Shown: positions 14,752 to 24,345 of the stretch, piece by piece
Numbering within the stretch: position 1 is the first letter of the stretch
Layout: each line of letters begins with the position of its first letter
Assembly (NCBI RefSeq): GCF_019430945.1
Contig: NZ_JAHYCB010000018.1
Location: 1 to 64,000, forward strand
From: Neorhizobium populisoli
GTDB lineage: Bacteria; Pseudomonadota; Alphaproteobacteria; Rhizobiales; Rhizobiaceae
Length of the DNA stretch: 64,000 nt
Direction of reading: 5' to 3'
Notes under the pieces: generated by a model
Told to the model about the DNA's origin: nothing
Seen by the model: the letters and a program-made list of their open reading frames with translations, nothing else
Database searches by the model: none
Made by a program: the position numbers and the translations under genes

Positions 14752-16584
14752 ATGTCTCATAAATTCAGCAACCGGCCGCACGATTTCACCGGCGGCCTCT
14801 CCCGGCGCGAGGCCGGCGATTTCACGACCGACAAGCGGGTCCTCATCCTTGTCGGAATGTCCATCGCTGTCGGCACGGCGGGCGCGTTTGCTGCATGGTG
14901 CCTTGTCAGCCTGATCGCACTCGCGACCAACATTGTCTGGTTCGGGCATGTCGGTATCGAGCCTGCTTCGCTGGCCGGGCTGCCGCGATCTCCTTGGATC
15001 GTGCTGATGCCAGTACTTGGCGGGCTCGTCATCGGCTTGATGGCCCGTTTCGGTTCGGAGAAAATTCGCGGCCACGGCATTCCCGAGGCTATTGAGGCAA
15101 TCCTCATCGGTGGCAGCCGGATGTCGCCGAAGGTCGCGGTATTGAAGCCGTTGTCCTCGGCAATCTCGATCGGAACCGGCGGGCCTTTCGGCGCCGAGGG
15201 TCCGATCATCATGACAGGCGGCGCGATCGGATCGCTGTTTGCCCAGTTCTTTCACATGAGCGCCGCCGAACGAAAGACGTTGCTGGTAGCAGGCGCCGCT
15301 GCCGGCATGACGGCGATCTTCGGATCGCCGATCGCAGCCGTCATGCTTGCCGTCGAACTTCTGTTGTTTGAATGGAAGCCTCGCAGCTTTATTCCGGTTG
15401 CCACCGCGGCCTGTGTCGCGATCTGCTGGCGCCCGATGCTGTTTGGAGCCGGCCCGCTCTTCCCGACACATTTCCAGATGGCTCTGCCCTGGTGGGGGAT
15501 CTTCGCCTGTGGTGCGATCGGCATCATCGCCGGGCTTCAATCCGGCTTGCTGACGACGCTTCTCTACAGGATCGAGGATCTGTTCGAAGACTTACCGATC
15601 CACTGGATGTGGTGGCCGATGCTTGGCGGCTTGGTCATCGGTATCGGCGGCCTGATCGAGCCGGCGGCGATGGGCGTCGGATACGACATTATCGACGGGC
15701 TGCTCGGCAACAAGTTCCTTGCCTCCACGGTCGTCACGATCCTTGTGGTCAAAAGCATTATCTGGCTCTTCGCCCTGTCTTCCGGCACATCGGGCGGCGT
15801 CCTGGCCCCGCTCCTCATTTTTGGCGGCGCACTTGGCTGGCTTGTCGGCCTGGTCATGCCCGGCAACGACCCCGGCTTCTGGTCTCTGCTGGGAATGGCG
15901 GCAATGATGGGAGGCACGATGCGTGCGCCGCTGACCGGCACGTTCTTCGCACTGGAAATCACCGGGGACATCAACACTCTCGTGCCGCTGCTGGTCGCTA
16001 CCGTCGTGGCCTATGCCGTGACCGTGCTCCTCATGCGCCGTTCGATCCTGACCGAGAAGATAGCCCGAAGAGGCCAGCACATCACACGCGAATACGGTAT
16101 CGATCCGTTCGAATTCACCCGGGCTCGTGAAATCATGATCAAGGATGTGGACACCCTCGACGCCACGATGACGGTGGCGGAGGCCTGCGATCTGTTTGCA
16201 ACCCGCCAGAAGACCCACCGCGTTTATCCGGTCATCGACAGCACCGGCAAATTGGTGCGGACCGTATCGCGAGGTGATGCGCTGAGCTGGCAAGGAGATG
16301 CCGAGCTGGCCGAGCAGACGATCGCCGACAGAATTTCCGATACCTCTCTTCCGGTGGGACATCCCGAAGATACGGTCGGGTTCATCGCGGATCTGATGCT
16401 TTCCGCCGATACCGGCCGTATTCCGATCGTCGATCCCGACAACGGAAAACTATGCGGCCTCATCGCCCGGAAGGACCTTCTCCGCCTGCGCAGTTCGCTG
16501 CGAACCTCGGAGCACGAGCGAAGACCGTATCTGGCAGCAAGGTCGCGAGAGCGGGTTGGCGATCAACTTGCGGGCAAACCCTGA
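14752..16584 (+). CDS. ClC-family chloride channel/transporter with CBS domains
   Basis: About 610 residues. A multi-helix ClC membrane core carries the three signature loops: GHGIPEA, GTGGPFGAEGP (with the gating Glu) and GSPIAAVMLAVEL. A C-terminal cytoplasmic pair of CBS domains spans about residues 440-590 (IMIKDVDTLDATMTVAEA, HRVYPVID, GRIPIVDPDNGKLCGLI). The gating Glu suggests a Cl-/H+ antiporter rather than a pure channel. The ATG at 14752 has an AAGG site six bases upstream and is preferred over the TTG at 14731. It is intact and not obviously part of an operon. Confidence 0.92.
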   Translation: MSHKFSNRPHDFTGGLSRREAGDFTTDKRVLILVGMSIAVGTAGAFAAWCLVSLIALATNIVWFGHVGIEPASLAGLPRSPWIVLMPVLGGLVIGLMARFGSEKIRGHGIPEAIEAILIGGSRMSPKVAVLKPLSSAISIGTGGPFGAEGPIIMTGGAIGSLFAQFFHMSAAERKTLLVAGAAAGMTAIFGSPIAAVMLAVELLLFEWKPRSFIPVATAACVAICWRPMLFGAGPLFPTHFQMALPWWGIFACGAIGIIAGLQSGLLTTLLYRIEDLFEDLPIHWMWWPMLGGLVIGIGGLIEPAAMGVGYDIIDGLLGNKFLASTVVTILVVKSIIWLFALSSGTSGGVLAPLLIFGGALGWLVGLVMPGNDPGFWSLLGMAAMMGGTMRAPLTGTFFALEITGDINTLVPLLVATVVAYAVTVLLMRRSILTEKIARRGQHITREYGIDPFEFTRAREIMIKDVDTLDATMTVAEACDLFATRQKTHRVYPVIDSTGKLVRTVSRGDALSWQGDAELAEQTIADRISDTSLPVGHPEDTVGFIADLMLSADTGRIPIVDPDNGKLCGLIARKDLLRLRSSLRTSEHERRPYLAARSRERVGDQLAGKP

Positions 16585-16763
16585 TCGGTTGCGAGCCCGA
16601 AAGGAATAGCGAGCAGTCACTGCTGAAAAACGGGTCGCAACGCCGAGGAATTAGTCACGGGAAGGGCCGTCCTGGCTCCATCGCGCGGCAAATCGGATAG
16701 AGAACAAGGATGGCATAGCGCTTGCATCGGGAAGGAGACCCACGGATCGATCGGCGCCGCCTC

Positions 16764-17075
16764 ATGATGCATCCCGTTCTGACATGTCTCCTTCTGAGTA
16801 TCGCCGCAGGCTTGAGCATGCGGCGCTTTCTTCTCCCCTACCTGCCTGGCGGTGATCTCAATGAAAAACGAGCGCCGTCGACGATCGTCGCAAGCTCCGT
16901 CTTTCTCACAGCCATCGCCTTCACCGTCTCGGATCAGGGTCTTTGGGCCAAGTCTGTGGTATTTGCACTCGGTCTGGCTCTGGCCGCCATATTCAATGAC
17001 GCCAGGCCGAAACTCCCCGTCATTATTTCCGTGGTCAGCCTGGCAGTCTACCTCGCACTTCGCACGATCAATTAG
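16764..17075 (+). CDS. small four-helix membrane protein, unknown function
   Basis: About 104 residues with four predicted membrane segments (VLTCLLLSIAAGLSM, STIVASSVFLTAIAFTV, SVVFALGLALAAIF, VIISVVSLAVYLAL). No conserved catalytic motif is visible and I do not recognise the family. An AAGGAG at 16732-16737 lies too far upstream for the ATG at 16764, so a start at an upstream non-ATG codon is possible. Its last codons overlap the 3' end of the convergent HPP gene by four bases. Confidence 0.55.
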   Translation: MMHPVLTCLLLSIAAGLSMRRFLLPYLPGGDLNEKRAPSTIVASSVFLTAIAFTVSDQGLWAKSVVFALGLALAAIFNDARPKLPVIISVVSLAVYLALRTIN

Positions 17076-18199
17076 GCTGCCGCAGCCCTGAGCGCGCCTG
17101 TCGACAAGGATCGGGCAACAGCGCTGAGAAGATCCGTCTGGGAAATAAGACCCAGGATACGGTTCTCGTCATCGACCAGAATAACCGCATGGGTTCGGCC
17201 ATCGGTGAGGACCGGAAGCAGGCTCAGGGCCGGATCATCGGCCGAGGCGGTCGTGGGAGGGGTAACGACCTCTTTCAGTGGACCGGAGCTCATTGCCAAC
17301 TCCCGCAGGCCGACAGTTCCCAGCAGGTGCCCGCGTTGGTCCTTGACCGGCAGCGTCCGCACATTGTGATGGAGGAGCAGCCAGCGTGCCTGCTCGACAG
17401 TCGCATCCACATCGACCGCGACGACATCGCGAGACATGATGTCGGCGCATCGGATGTCCGCATGAGTACGGGCCGCTGCTTCGTATTCCACTTGACGCAA
17501 AACGCGTCCGAGATCCGCACGATCGATGTCGAATGTCTCGTTCAGCGTCGCAAGAGCGGCGTCGATATCAGCTTCCAGAATTCCGACCCGCTGCGCCGGC
17601 GGCGGGTCGGCGGTCAGATGCGCATTGATCTGGGGCATCGCGACATGCGGATAATTATGCCGGGAAAGCTTGTGAAACATCAGGCCCATTGCCACCAGAA
17701 TGCAGGAATTAAGGGCGACGGGTACGAACGGAAAGAGCATGCCCCAACTGGCGACGGCCGGTCCACCAAGGACTGCCGTCAACGCCGCCGCCCCACCCGG
17801 CGGATGAAGGCATCGGGTAAACGACATGGCCGCGATCGCCAGCGATACGCCGACGCCCGTGGCGATGATCGGGTCCTTGATGAGGCTGGCCGCGATAACG
17901 CCCATGACTGCCGAAATCGTATTTCCACCGATAATCGACCAGGGCTGAGCAAGCGGACTTGCCGGAACGGCAAACAGCAGAACCGCCGAGGCCCCCATCG
18001 GCGCGACGATCAATGGCAGATGCGCGCCGTCTCCCAACAGATAACCGCAGATCAGGCCTGTGAGCGTGATGGCCGCAAGTGCGCCGACGCAGGCAAGCAG
18101 CCGGTCACGCAATGTCGCGCCGGCAAGAATGGGATGGAACAGCCGCGAAGAGAGAGACGGGCGATTTGGAGCCGGCTCGCGGAAGTTGGAAGAGGGCAT
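17072..18199 (-). CDS. HPP-family membrane protein with two CBS domains
   Basis: 375 residues. The N-terminal half is the HPP integral membrane domain (four to six helices) with its namesake motif in TRCLHPPGGAAAL and the APMGASAVLLFAVP segment. The C-terminal half is a CBS pair (CADIMSRDVVAVDVDATVEQ, HNVRTLPVKD, HAVILVDDENRILGLISQTDLL). Some HPP proteins of this kind have been linked to nitrite transport, but the solute here is unknown. The LysR gene 33 bases upstream on the same strand may belong to the same transcript. Confidence 0.88.
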   Translation of the reverse strand: MPSSNFREPAPNRPSLSSRLFHPILAGATLRDRLLACVGALAAITLTGLICGYLLGDGAHLPLIVAPMGASAVLLFAVPASPLAQPWSIIGGNTISAVMGVIAASLIKDPIIATGVGVSLAIAAMSFTRCLHPPGGAAALTAVLGGPAVASWGMLFPFVPVALNSCILVAMGLMFHKLSRHNYPHVAMPQINAHLTADPPPAQRVGILEADIDAALATLNETFDIDRADLGRVLRQVEYEAAARTHADIRCADIMSRDVVAVDVDATVEQARWLLLHHNVRTLPVKDQRGHLLGTVGLRELAMSSGPLKEVVTPPTTASADDPALSLLPVLTDGRTHAVILVDDENRILGLISQTDLLSAVARSLSTGALRAAAA

Positions 18200-18232
18200 G
18201 GGAAAACCTGGAAGTCGATGATGGAAGAGATT

Positions 18233-19141
18233 TCAGGAAAGCAGGGCGGACGTGACGGACGCGCTGGCCGACGAAGCAAGTAGCAGATCTTCAAATCCGC
18301 GCAACGCATCCGGCCTGTGACTGGTATTGGAGATTAGCAGAGTATCCACCACGCCAAGGGAATGCACGGCGATATCGGCGGTCCAGTGAAGCCCGTCGAG
18401 AACCGAGCGCGGTACGACGCCAACGGCATTGCCCGCCACGACATGCGCAAGGATGGAATGATAGGAGGTCAGTTCCACCGTGGGGACGGCGGTGCCCGTT
18501 CCGACCCAGCGCTCGGCAATACGGCGATAGGTACAGCCGGGCTCAAGTGCTGCCAGCACGGGCGGCAGCACGTCGCGCGCGTCGCGGACCGGTGGATGGT
18601 TTGGCGGAAGAATGAGCAGCAGCTCCTCCTGATAGACACGCGTCGCGTGGAGCGGTTGCTGCTTGCGGTCGGTCATCGCCGACCATTCCAGCTGCTCGGG
18701 AATACGCGCGATCAGCGCGCAGTCCAATTCGCCGGCGATCACGGCCTTCGTCAATTCCTGGGTCGCGCCAAGCGTCAATTGCAGCGACACCTGCGGCCAG
18801 GCTTCGTTGAAACGAGCCATTACCGGCGGAAGACGGCTTGCCGCAGTACTCTCCATAGTCCCTACGCGCAGGGATGCCGGCAGAACCTGTTGCTTGAGCG
18901 CGAACCTGGCTTCCGAGGCAAGCGCGACGAGCCTCTTCGCATAGGTCAAGAAAGTCCGACCCTCCAGCGTGAGGGTCATCTTCTTTCCCTCCCGGCTGAA
19001 CAGGACGGCATCCAGGTGCTCTTCCAGCAATTGAATACGCGTCGTCACATTGGACGGCGCGCGAGCCAGCTGCTTCGCAGCACGGGTCACGCTCGCCTCT
19101 TCAGCGACGGCTAGGAATATTTCGAGCGACGTGGGATCCAA
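18233..19141 (-). CDS. LysR-family transcriptional regulator
   Basis: 302 residues, with an N-terminal winged HTH (EIFLAVAEEASVTRAAKQLA, then NVTTRIQLLEEHLD) and a full-length effector domain. The translation starts MDPTSLEIFLAV. It lies directly upstream of the HPP gene on the same strand, so it may regulate its own operon. Intact. Confidence 0.9.
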   Translation of the reverse strand: MDPTSLEIFLAVAEEASVTRAAKQLARAPSNVTTRIQLLEEHLDAVLFSREGKKMTLTLEGRTFLTYAKRLVALASEARFALKQQVLPASLRVGTMESTAASRLPPVMARFNEAWPQVSLQLTLGATQELTKAVIAGELDCALIARIPEQLEWSAMTDRKQQPLHATRVYQEELLLILPPNHPPVRDARDVLPPVLAALEPGCTYRRIAERWVGTGTAVPTVELTSYHSILAHVVAGNAVGVVPRSVLDGLHWTADIAVHSLGVVDTLLISNTSHRPDALRGFEDLLLASSASASVTSALLS

Positions 19142-19307
19142 AACGATCTCTATTCAAGAATGATATTGCCTTATTATTCTCCATGAGAGAACATTCATCA
19201 AGGAGCGCAGTGGGCTTCTGGAGCAACCGCACAGAAAAGAAATGTTACATGAGTGGTGATTTTCAGAAAGACAATTCCTTTGAATACGCATAGCCGCCAT
19301 ACTCTCC

Positions 19308-19661
19308 GTGTATCGGGTCGATCCGGAATATGTGGGTTTGCATAGGAGTCACGAAGCCGTGGCCGAGTGGCGAAAGGAAATACGCCGCAGACTGATCGGC
19401 GCCCGCTCATCTCTCGGATCGGCAGAACGTGACGGGAAGACGTCGCTTATCGGTGCGCTCCTGGCGCATCGGTGAGGAGTTGATACGCGGAGTCCGAATA
19501 TTCCGGTCCCGCTGCATCGCGAGGAACGAAAACCCGACATCATCATCGCACCCGTTGTCGGCTTTGACAATGAATGCTCGCCCCTCGGCTTTGGAGGAGG
19601 GTATTTCGACCGAACGCTGGCTTCTCTCGCCTCAGAGCTTTTTGCGATCGGTGTTAGGTGA
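19308..19661 (+). pseudogene. 5-formyltetrahydrofolate cyclo-ligase relic
   Basis: Two family-like pieces remain. The N-terminal helix (EAVAEWRKEIRRRLIGARSSL) stops in frame at a TGA near 19472. The second piece, in another frame (VPLHREERKPDIIIAPVVGFD, LGFGGGYFDRTLASL), is the C-terminal nucleotide/folate-binding motif of 5-FTHF cyclo-ligase. The middle third of the protein is missing. The remnant cannot be active. Confidence 0.75.
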
Positions 19662-19942
19662 AGAGGCAGTGGCGCGTATCCCTAAGCACCGTTCGCCTGT
19701 AAAACTTTGTGACTGGAGGAACAAAGAAGTCTCGCACCTCGTGGATGAGGTTTGGCTGCAACATAGCGCAGTCCGTTTGAGGAGGATGCACCCCTCGTTA
19801 AGCATCTTTGGGCCTCTTAGCGCACCCCGACAATGCTGGAACTGCAACGAGCTGAGGACTTGTAATTGTTTCACAAACAATAAAGTATTTGATACTCCCA
19901 TAGACGCTCTACGCGAACAGCGGATATCCCTAAATCGTCATG

Positions 19943-20443
19943 TCATCCGAATACTAAAAGTGCAACCAAAATCCCCATCAGAAAACCACCAACGCCTACA
20001 GCCCACAGCCACCGATCCCGCTCACGACGCCCTCGATCTCGCCGCGCGAGGTCACCCAGGTCACCAACAGCCCGCTCGAATTCCCGGTTTCGACTTTCCA
20101 TCACCCGCCCCAGATTCTGAGACGCCTCGTCAGCAATCCTTTGGAAAATTCGTGCGTACTGCTCCGGATTGGTTTTTAACGCCACTGAATCCATGAGCGC
20201 CAAGAGATGTTCGGCACTCGCCACCTGAACTTCCAGGATCCGGTCGAGCTTCAGTGCGGTAGTCTCTGCCTGTTGCGAGAGTTCGAATTTCTCGAAGGCA
20301 ATCTCGAGAGCCTTGCGGATGATCGTCATTTCGGCGCCCAGTTGCGCACCATGCTTTTCGACAGCGCGACGAAGGTCCTCGAACGCTTTGACCGCGTCAT
20401 CTGCATCGTCCTGCTCGGACTCCGGTATCGCATCATTAGGCAT
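19943..20443 (-). CDS. DUF6118-like plasmid membrane protein
   Basis: About 166 residues. An acidic start (MPNDAIPESEQDDADDAVKAFEDLRRAVE) is followed by a long helical, probably coiled-coil region and a single C-terminal membrane helix (WLWAVGVGGFLMGILVALLVFG). Proteins with this layout are encoded just downstream of traA on rhizobial plasmids and have been grouped as DUF6118; their function is unknown. The ATG at 20443 is chosen because an AGAAGAG site sits two to three bases before it. An upstream ATG at 20476 would overlap the traA 3' end. Confidence 0.65.
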   Translation of the reverse strand: MPNDAIPESEQDDADDAVKAFEDLRRAVEKHGAQLGAEMTIIRKALEIAFEKFELSQQAETTALKLDRILEVQVASAEHLLALMDSVALKTNPEQYARIFQRIADEASQNLGRVMESRNREFERAVGDLGDLARRDRGRRERDRWLWAVGVGGFLMGILVALLVFG

Positions 20444-20459
20444 ATCTCTTCTGACCTCA

Positions 20460-23400
20460 CTACCGCTCGAAACCATCGTCGCGTTCTCGTTCGACCTCAC
20501 GTACTCGCGAGCGAGCAGGCTTTTCTCCAACTACTGGGTTCGCCTGGCCATCGTAGGAATGGTGCGCTTGCTCTTGCACTTCGGTGACCCGATCAAGGTT
20601 CTTTTGCTGCAGGACGGTTCGACTTGCATCGGAACTAGTCAGATCACGATCGCCTATAGACAGCCGCCGGCCATTGACACGCAGTTCGGCCTGCGACGCA
20701 ATGTCTGGCTCATCCCTGCCCGCCTGTGGAGGCTCGCGGCTCGGCGTCAATCGCAGACCTGAGAACATCCCACGCTTCGGCGCCTGATCCATGCCTTGTG
20801 GCTCGGAAGCACTCCGCTCCTCGGTGCGGAGATCGCTAGGTCTCTGCCCTCTGGACAATTTCAGGCCAGCAAACGAGGCACGGCGCACCGGCGGATTTTC
20901 ACTTACGGTGAAATTGTTCTGCATCGCGCCTCTCTCGGCTCCCGGCATCGACATCTGGTTCGCTCTAGCGGCACCATGTTGTGCCCGCCCGACGCCCAGG
21001 TCACTCCTGCCATCTTGTCTCTGCGCAATGCCGTGACCGATATCGATCTCGCTCGTCACCGCGCTGCCCGTGCCAACACCTCGGTGATGCGCAAAGTCCT
21101 GAGCGTAGTCTAGAGTCGTTTCCTTTGCGCCCGAGCGGCCGAGGCGGGCTTCGAGACCAGCGAACGCGACATCCGCCGCGTCGCGCACTTTCCAGGAATT
21201 CCGTTCGGTCACAGTTCCGTCGGGAAGCCGCACCATCTCGGAACCGGTATGCTCAAGCCCGAGCTTATCACCCGGTTGTGGATTGGCTTGCGCCATCGCA
21301 GCCGCAAGACCCACGCCCCAGGTCGTGTGCCGCTCCCCACGATCACTCTCGAGCGTCACGAAATAACTCTGTCGATTTTTCGGGTCATGTTGATAGGGAG
21401 CGGAACCATGCTCGACCAGCCTGCCAACCCCGCGATCGGCAAACTCATCCTTGCCCGCATAAAGCTGTACGTCATCACGATGGCGCGTCATGGCCACATA
21501 AGTCAGGTGCCGATCCATTGTCTTCGACGCCAGTACGAACGCCTGATCGACCGTCGTGCCCTGGTTCTTGTGGATCGTCGTTGCATACCCGTGGTCAAAG
21601 GCCTGGTAACTTTCGCTCGGTACAACGACGAGGTCGGCCCCTTCCCCGGCACCAGAATTCCGGCCGTCGAGCGAAACAAGTAGTGCGTGCCGCTCGGCGG
21701 TCCGGACCGTTCCCAGCATGCCGTTCTTCACGCCGAGGTCCCGATCGTTCTGCAGGAACACGATCCGATCCCCCGACGCAAACGAGCGCGTGCCGTCATT
21801 CGTCTGATACGCGAGCTCGCCATTCTCCTGTCCGCGCGCCAACGTGCCTCGCTCCTGAAGCTCCGAACGAATGGCGCCGTTCAAGGCCCGGACATCGGAG
21901 CGCCGATGCGCCATCGCAACCCGGCTGCCTTGTGGCCGCTCATCGCGATCCGCCAGATAGTCCTGAACGATCGCCCGCCGTACATCGTCACTTGTTTCCG
22001 CGAGCCGAATGTTTCCATGTGCGCGATAGGCGGCAAGCCCTTCGGCCGTTCTGTGCGTCGCAAAGTCGACGGACGCGTCCCGCTGCCAGTCGATCCGTTG
22101 ACGACGGACTTCGGAAAGTTCCGCGTGGCCGATCCGCTCGGCGATCGCCCGGAACGGCGCGCCGGCCCCGATCGCCTGCAGCTGTTCATGATCACCGACA
22201 AGGACGATCTTTGCGCCGCGTGTCTCGACCTCATGGACGAAACGAGCCAGCTGACGGCTGCTCACCATGCCTGCCTCATCGATGACGAACACATCTTTAG
22301 CGCCGAGCCGATCGGTTGGCTGTACATCGCGACCGACCGGTTGGCTCTGGTTATCGGGTTGATTGCCCCTGCTCTGCACCTGCCATCGATATTCCCAGGA
22401 CGCCAGCGTGCGGCTCTGGATCCCGGATGCCTGCTCCAGTCCCTCGGCCGCCTTGCCCGACAAGGCGGCGCCATGAACACGATACCCTTGCGCCTCCCAG
22501 GCCTCGCGCGCCGCAGACAACATCGTACTCTTGCCGGCCCCCGCAAAGCCGACGACAACGGAGATCTGTTCCGGCCCTGTCAGATGCCGGATTGCGTTGC
22601 GCTGTTCATCCGAAAGCCGGGGCACTGAAGCACCGTGACTGCCATGCCCTAGCTCCTCCCCGGATGCAGCCAGGCGCAGGCTAAAATCCTGCCGATCGAT
22701 GGCCCGATCGACATGACGCCGACCGACGTAGTGGTTGCGTCTCCCGTTCATCCGTTCGGCAGCCGCAGCCATGCCGAATTCCGTGTCGATCATCTCGCGC
22801 GTCGAATAACGCGCCAGCTCGAGTTCGCCCGTCGTTCCATCGATGCGTTCGGCCTGCAGCTGCACCAGTGCCGGCGAAGCCATGACCGATGCAAACGCAT
22901 TCTGAAAACCCTGCGCATCGTCGTTGATATAGCGATTAAGCGTGCGGGCGATATCATGCCTGTCGAACACACTCTTTTCATTGGTCAGAAGTGTCAGAAC
23001 CTGTTCAGGCTTTTGACGAATGAGGTCGGCGTTTCGCTTCGCAGCCTCTGCGTCGAGCCGCGCCCGGGAAACCTCCATTCCGCGGCGCTGAACCTGTGTT
23101 GCATGAACACCGAGATGTTCGGTCGGCTCAAGCTCAAGACCGCGCTCCTGATGCGAGCGATGATCGATGCGAATGTCCAGTCCGGCTTTCGCGAGATGCT
23201 CGTTGGCATGATGCTCCCAGGATTGCCGGATATCGCGAAGCTGCATCTGCGATGTCGGCAGGTTGTTCGCGAGCAGCCATTTGTTCTCCCGCTCAATCAG
23301 CGTCTTGTCGCCAAGCCCCTCCGGCGTGACCACCCGGGTCGTCATCATCAGATGCGCATGATGATTACGAACGTCGCTTTCCTCATGCGGCTGGTGGATC

Positions 23401-23771
23401 GCGAAATCGACCGCGGCGCCGTATCGATTGGCGAGATTACGTGCAAACGACCGTGTCAGTTCCAGCCGCTGGTCTTCCGACAGTTCATGCGGCAGGGCGA
23501 TCTCGATCTCACGGGCGACGCGCGCATCCTTGCGACCCTCCACCAGCTCCGCCGCGTTCCACAATGCCGACCGGTCGGGCGCCCATTCCGCGTCGATACT
23601 GTCGGGAAGCACGATCTCGGCATGCGCCACTCCGCGCTTGTGGGTAAAGTCATGGGTGATCCCGTCACGCTCATTGGTCAATTTCTCGCCGGCACGATAG
23701 GCGGCCGAGGCAACAGCACTCCGGCCCTTGCCCCGCGAGATCACCTTCATGCTTGCATGATAGATCGCCAA
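20460..23771 (-). CDS. traA: TraA conjugative relaxase/helicase (MOBQ)
   Basis: 1103 residues. The N-terminal MobA/MobL-type relaxase (about residues 1-240) starts [20 protein letters not shown] and carries the metal-binding His cluster [12 protein letters not shown] RecD-like helicase follows, with Walker [10 protein letters not shown], Walker [13 protein letters not shown] and the downstream motif [19 protein letters not shown] long, poorly conserved C-terminal tail ends the protein. TraA nicks oriT, stays attached to the 5' end and pilots the strand into the recipient. It is divergent from traD-traG with a candidate oriT in between. The open reading frame is intact, unlike much of the surrounding element. 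Confidence 0.93.
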   Translation of the reverse strand: MAIYHASMKVISRGKGRSAVASAAYRAGEKLTNERDGITHDFTHKRGVAHAEIVLPDSIDAEWAPDRSALWNAAELVEGRKDARVAREIEIALPHELSEDQRLELTRSFARNLANRYGAAVDFAIHQPHEESDVRNHHAHLMMTTRVVTPEGLGDKTLIERENKWLLANNLPTSQMQLRDIRQSWEHHANEHLAKAGLDIRIDHRSHQERGLELEPTEHLGVHATQVQRRGMEVSRARLDAEAAKRNADLIRQKPEQVLTLLTNEKSVFDRHDIARTLNRYINDDAQGFQNAFASVMASPALVQLQAERIDGTTGELELARYSTREMIDTEFGMAAAAERMNGRRNHYVGRRHVDRAIDRQDFSLRLAASGEELGHGSHGASVPRLSDEQRNAIRHLTGPEQISVVVGFAGAGKSTMLSAAREAWEAQGYRVHGAALSGKAAEGLEQASGIQSRTLASWEYRWQVQSRGNQPDNQSQPVGRDVQPTDRLGAKDVFVIDEAGMVSSRQLARFVHEVETRGAKIVLVGDHEQLQAIGAGAPFRAIAERIGHAELSEVRRQRIDWQRDASVDFATHRTAEGLAAYRAHGNIRLAETSDDVRRAIVQDYLADRDERPQGSRVAMAHRRSDVRALNGAIRSELQERGTLARGQENGELAYQTNDGTRSFASGDRIVFLQNDRDLGVKNGMLGTVRTAERHALLVSLDGRNSGAGEGADLVVVPSESYQAFDHGYATTIHKNQGTTVDQAFVLASKTMDRHLTYVAMTRHRDDVQLYAGKDEFADRGVGRLVEHGSAPYQHDPKNRQSYFVTLESDRGERHTTWGVGLAAAMAQANPQPGDKLGLEHTGSEMVRLPDGTVTERNSWKVRDAADVAFAGLEARLGRSGAKETTLDYAQDFAHHRGVGTGSAVTSEIDIGHGIAQRQDGRSDLGVGRAQHGAARANQMSMPGAERGAMQNNFTVSENPPVRRASFAGLKLSRGQRPSDLRTEERSASEPQGMDQAPKRGMFSGLRLTPSREPPQAGRDEPDIASQAELRVNGRRLSIGDRDLTSSDASRTVLQQKNLDRVTEVQEQAHHSYDGQANPVVGEKPARSRVREVERERDDGFER

Positions 23772-23807
23772 CGCCGCCTGCCCTTCCGATCACCGATCGG
23801 CGCATCT

Positions 23808-23838
23808 GAGTTGCGCAGCAACTCGTAAGTGCGCCCTT
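23808..23838. other. candidate origin of transfer (MOBQ/RSF1010-type nic region)
   Basis: A perfect inverted repeat GAGTTGC-GCA-GCAACTC (23808-23824) is followed directly by G and TAAGTGCGCCCTT (23826-23838). The RSF1010/R1162 family oriT has the same plan: a short hairpin, then TAARTGCGCCCT containing the nick. The site lies 37 bases upstream of the traA start and 220 bases upstream of traD, where rhizobial oriT sites are normally found. Confidence 0.75.
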
Positions 23839-24057
23839 CAAAACTCGAAAATCAGCCCTCAGCCACCCTCCTCAGGCGCTCTTGCCAGGCCGAAATCGAC
23901 AGAAGATTGCTTCGATTTTCTACCACAGCGAGACTCTTCTTAGAAGCGACTTAAATCAGCGGTAGCGCATTTGTGATCATGTATTAGGTTGTGTGATACT
24001 CAAGCGCTGCTACCATCTACCGACTGCTTCGCTCAAAGGACGATCGAGGAGGTTAGA

Positions 24058-24345
24058 ATGTCGCGCAAAACCATCGAAGAGCGACTGGCGCAGCTCGACG
24101 CGCAGAAAAAAAATCTGCAGGCACGTCTCAACACCCAGGAACGAGCGAAAGACACGCGCCGCAAGGTGCTGCTCGGATCGCTTATTTTGGAACGGCTTGA
24201 TGGCGTTGAAGATCGCTTCTCTGCCGACCTGCGTGAATGGCTCCGGCGTGAACTGCCAGGTTTCCTGACTCGGGACAACGACAAGGCGATCTTCGGCGAT
24301 CTGCTGAAGTCTTTAGCGCCTAGCAGCGAGGGCGCGTCGCCGTGA
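24058..24345 (+). CDS. TraD-like conjugal transfer accessory protein
   Basis: 95 residues, highly charged and helical (MSRKTIEERLAQLDAQKK..QARLNTQERAKDTRRKVLLGSLIL). The DTRRKVLLGSLILERL segment resembles the TraD core of rhizobial transfer systems; a TraC-like N-terminal coiled coil precedes it. Such proteins sit in the relaxosome with TraA. A strong AGGAGG site lies nine bases before the ATG at 24058. The stop overlaps the GTG start of traG (GTGA, 24342-24345). Confidence 0.75.
   Translation: MSRKTIEERLAQLDAQKKNLQARLNTQERAKDTRRKVLLGSLILERLDGVEDRFSADLREWLRRELPGFLTRDNDKAIFGDLLKSLAPSSEGASP

Noticed and set aside
14725-16362. Minus-strand open frames opposite the ClC gene
   Set aside because: Low-complexity Asp/Arg/Gly-rich translations with no family, overlapping a channel gene with all signature motifs.
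17189-18283. Plus-strand frame of 364 codons opposite the HPP gene
   Set aside because: Arg/Gly-rich antisense translation with no start signal; HPP and CBS motifs on the other strand are clear.
20981-22628. Plus-strand open frames of 300-430 codons within traA
   Set aside because: They are antisense to an intact relaxase with all motifs; their compositions (Arg/Pro-rich) are typical of shadow frames.
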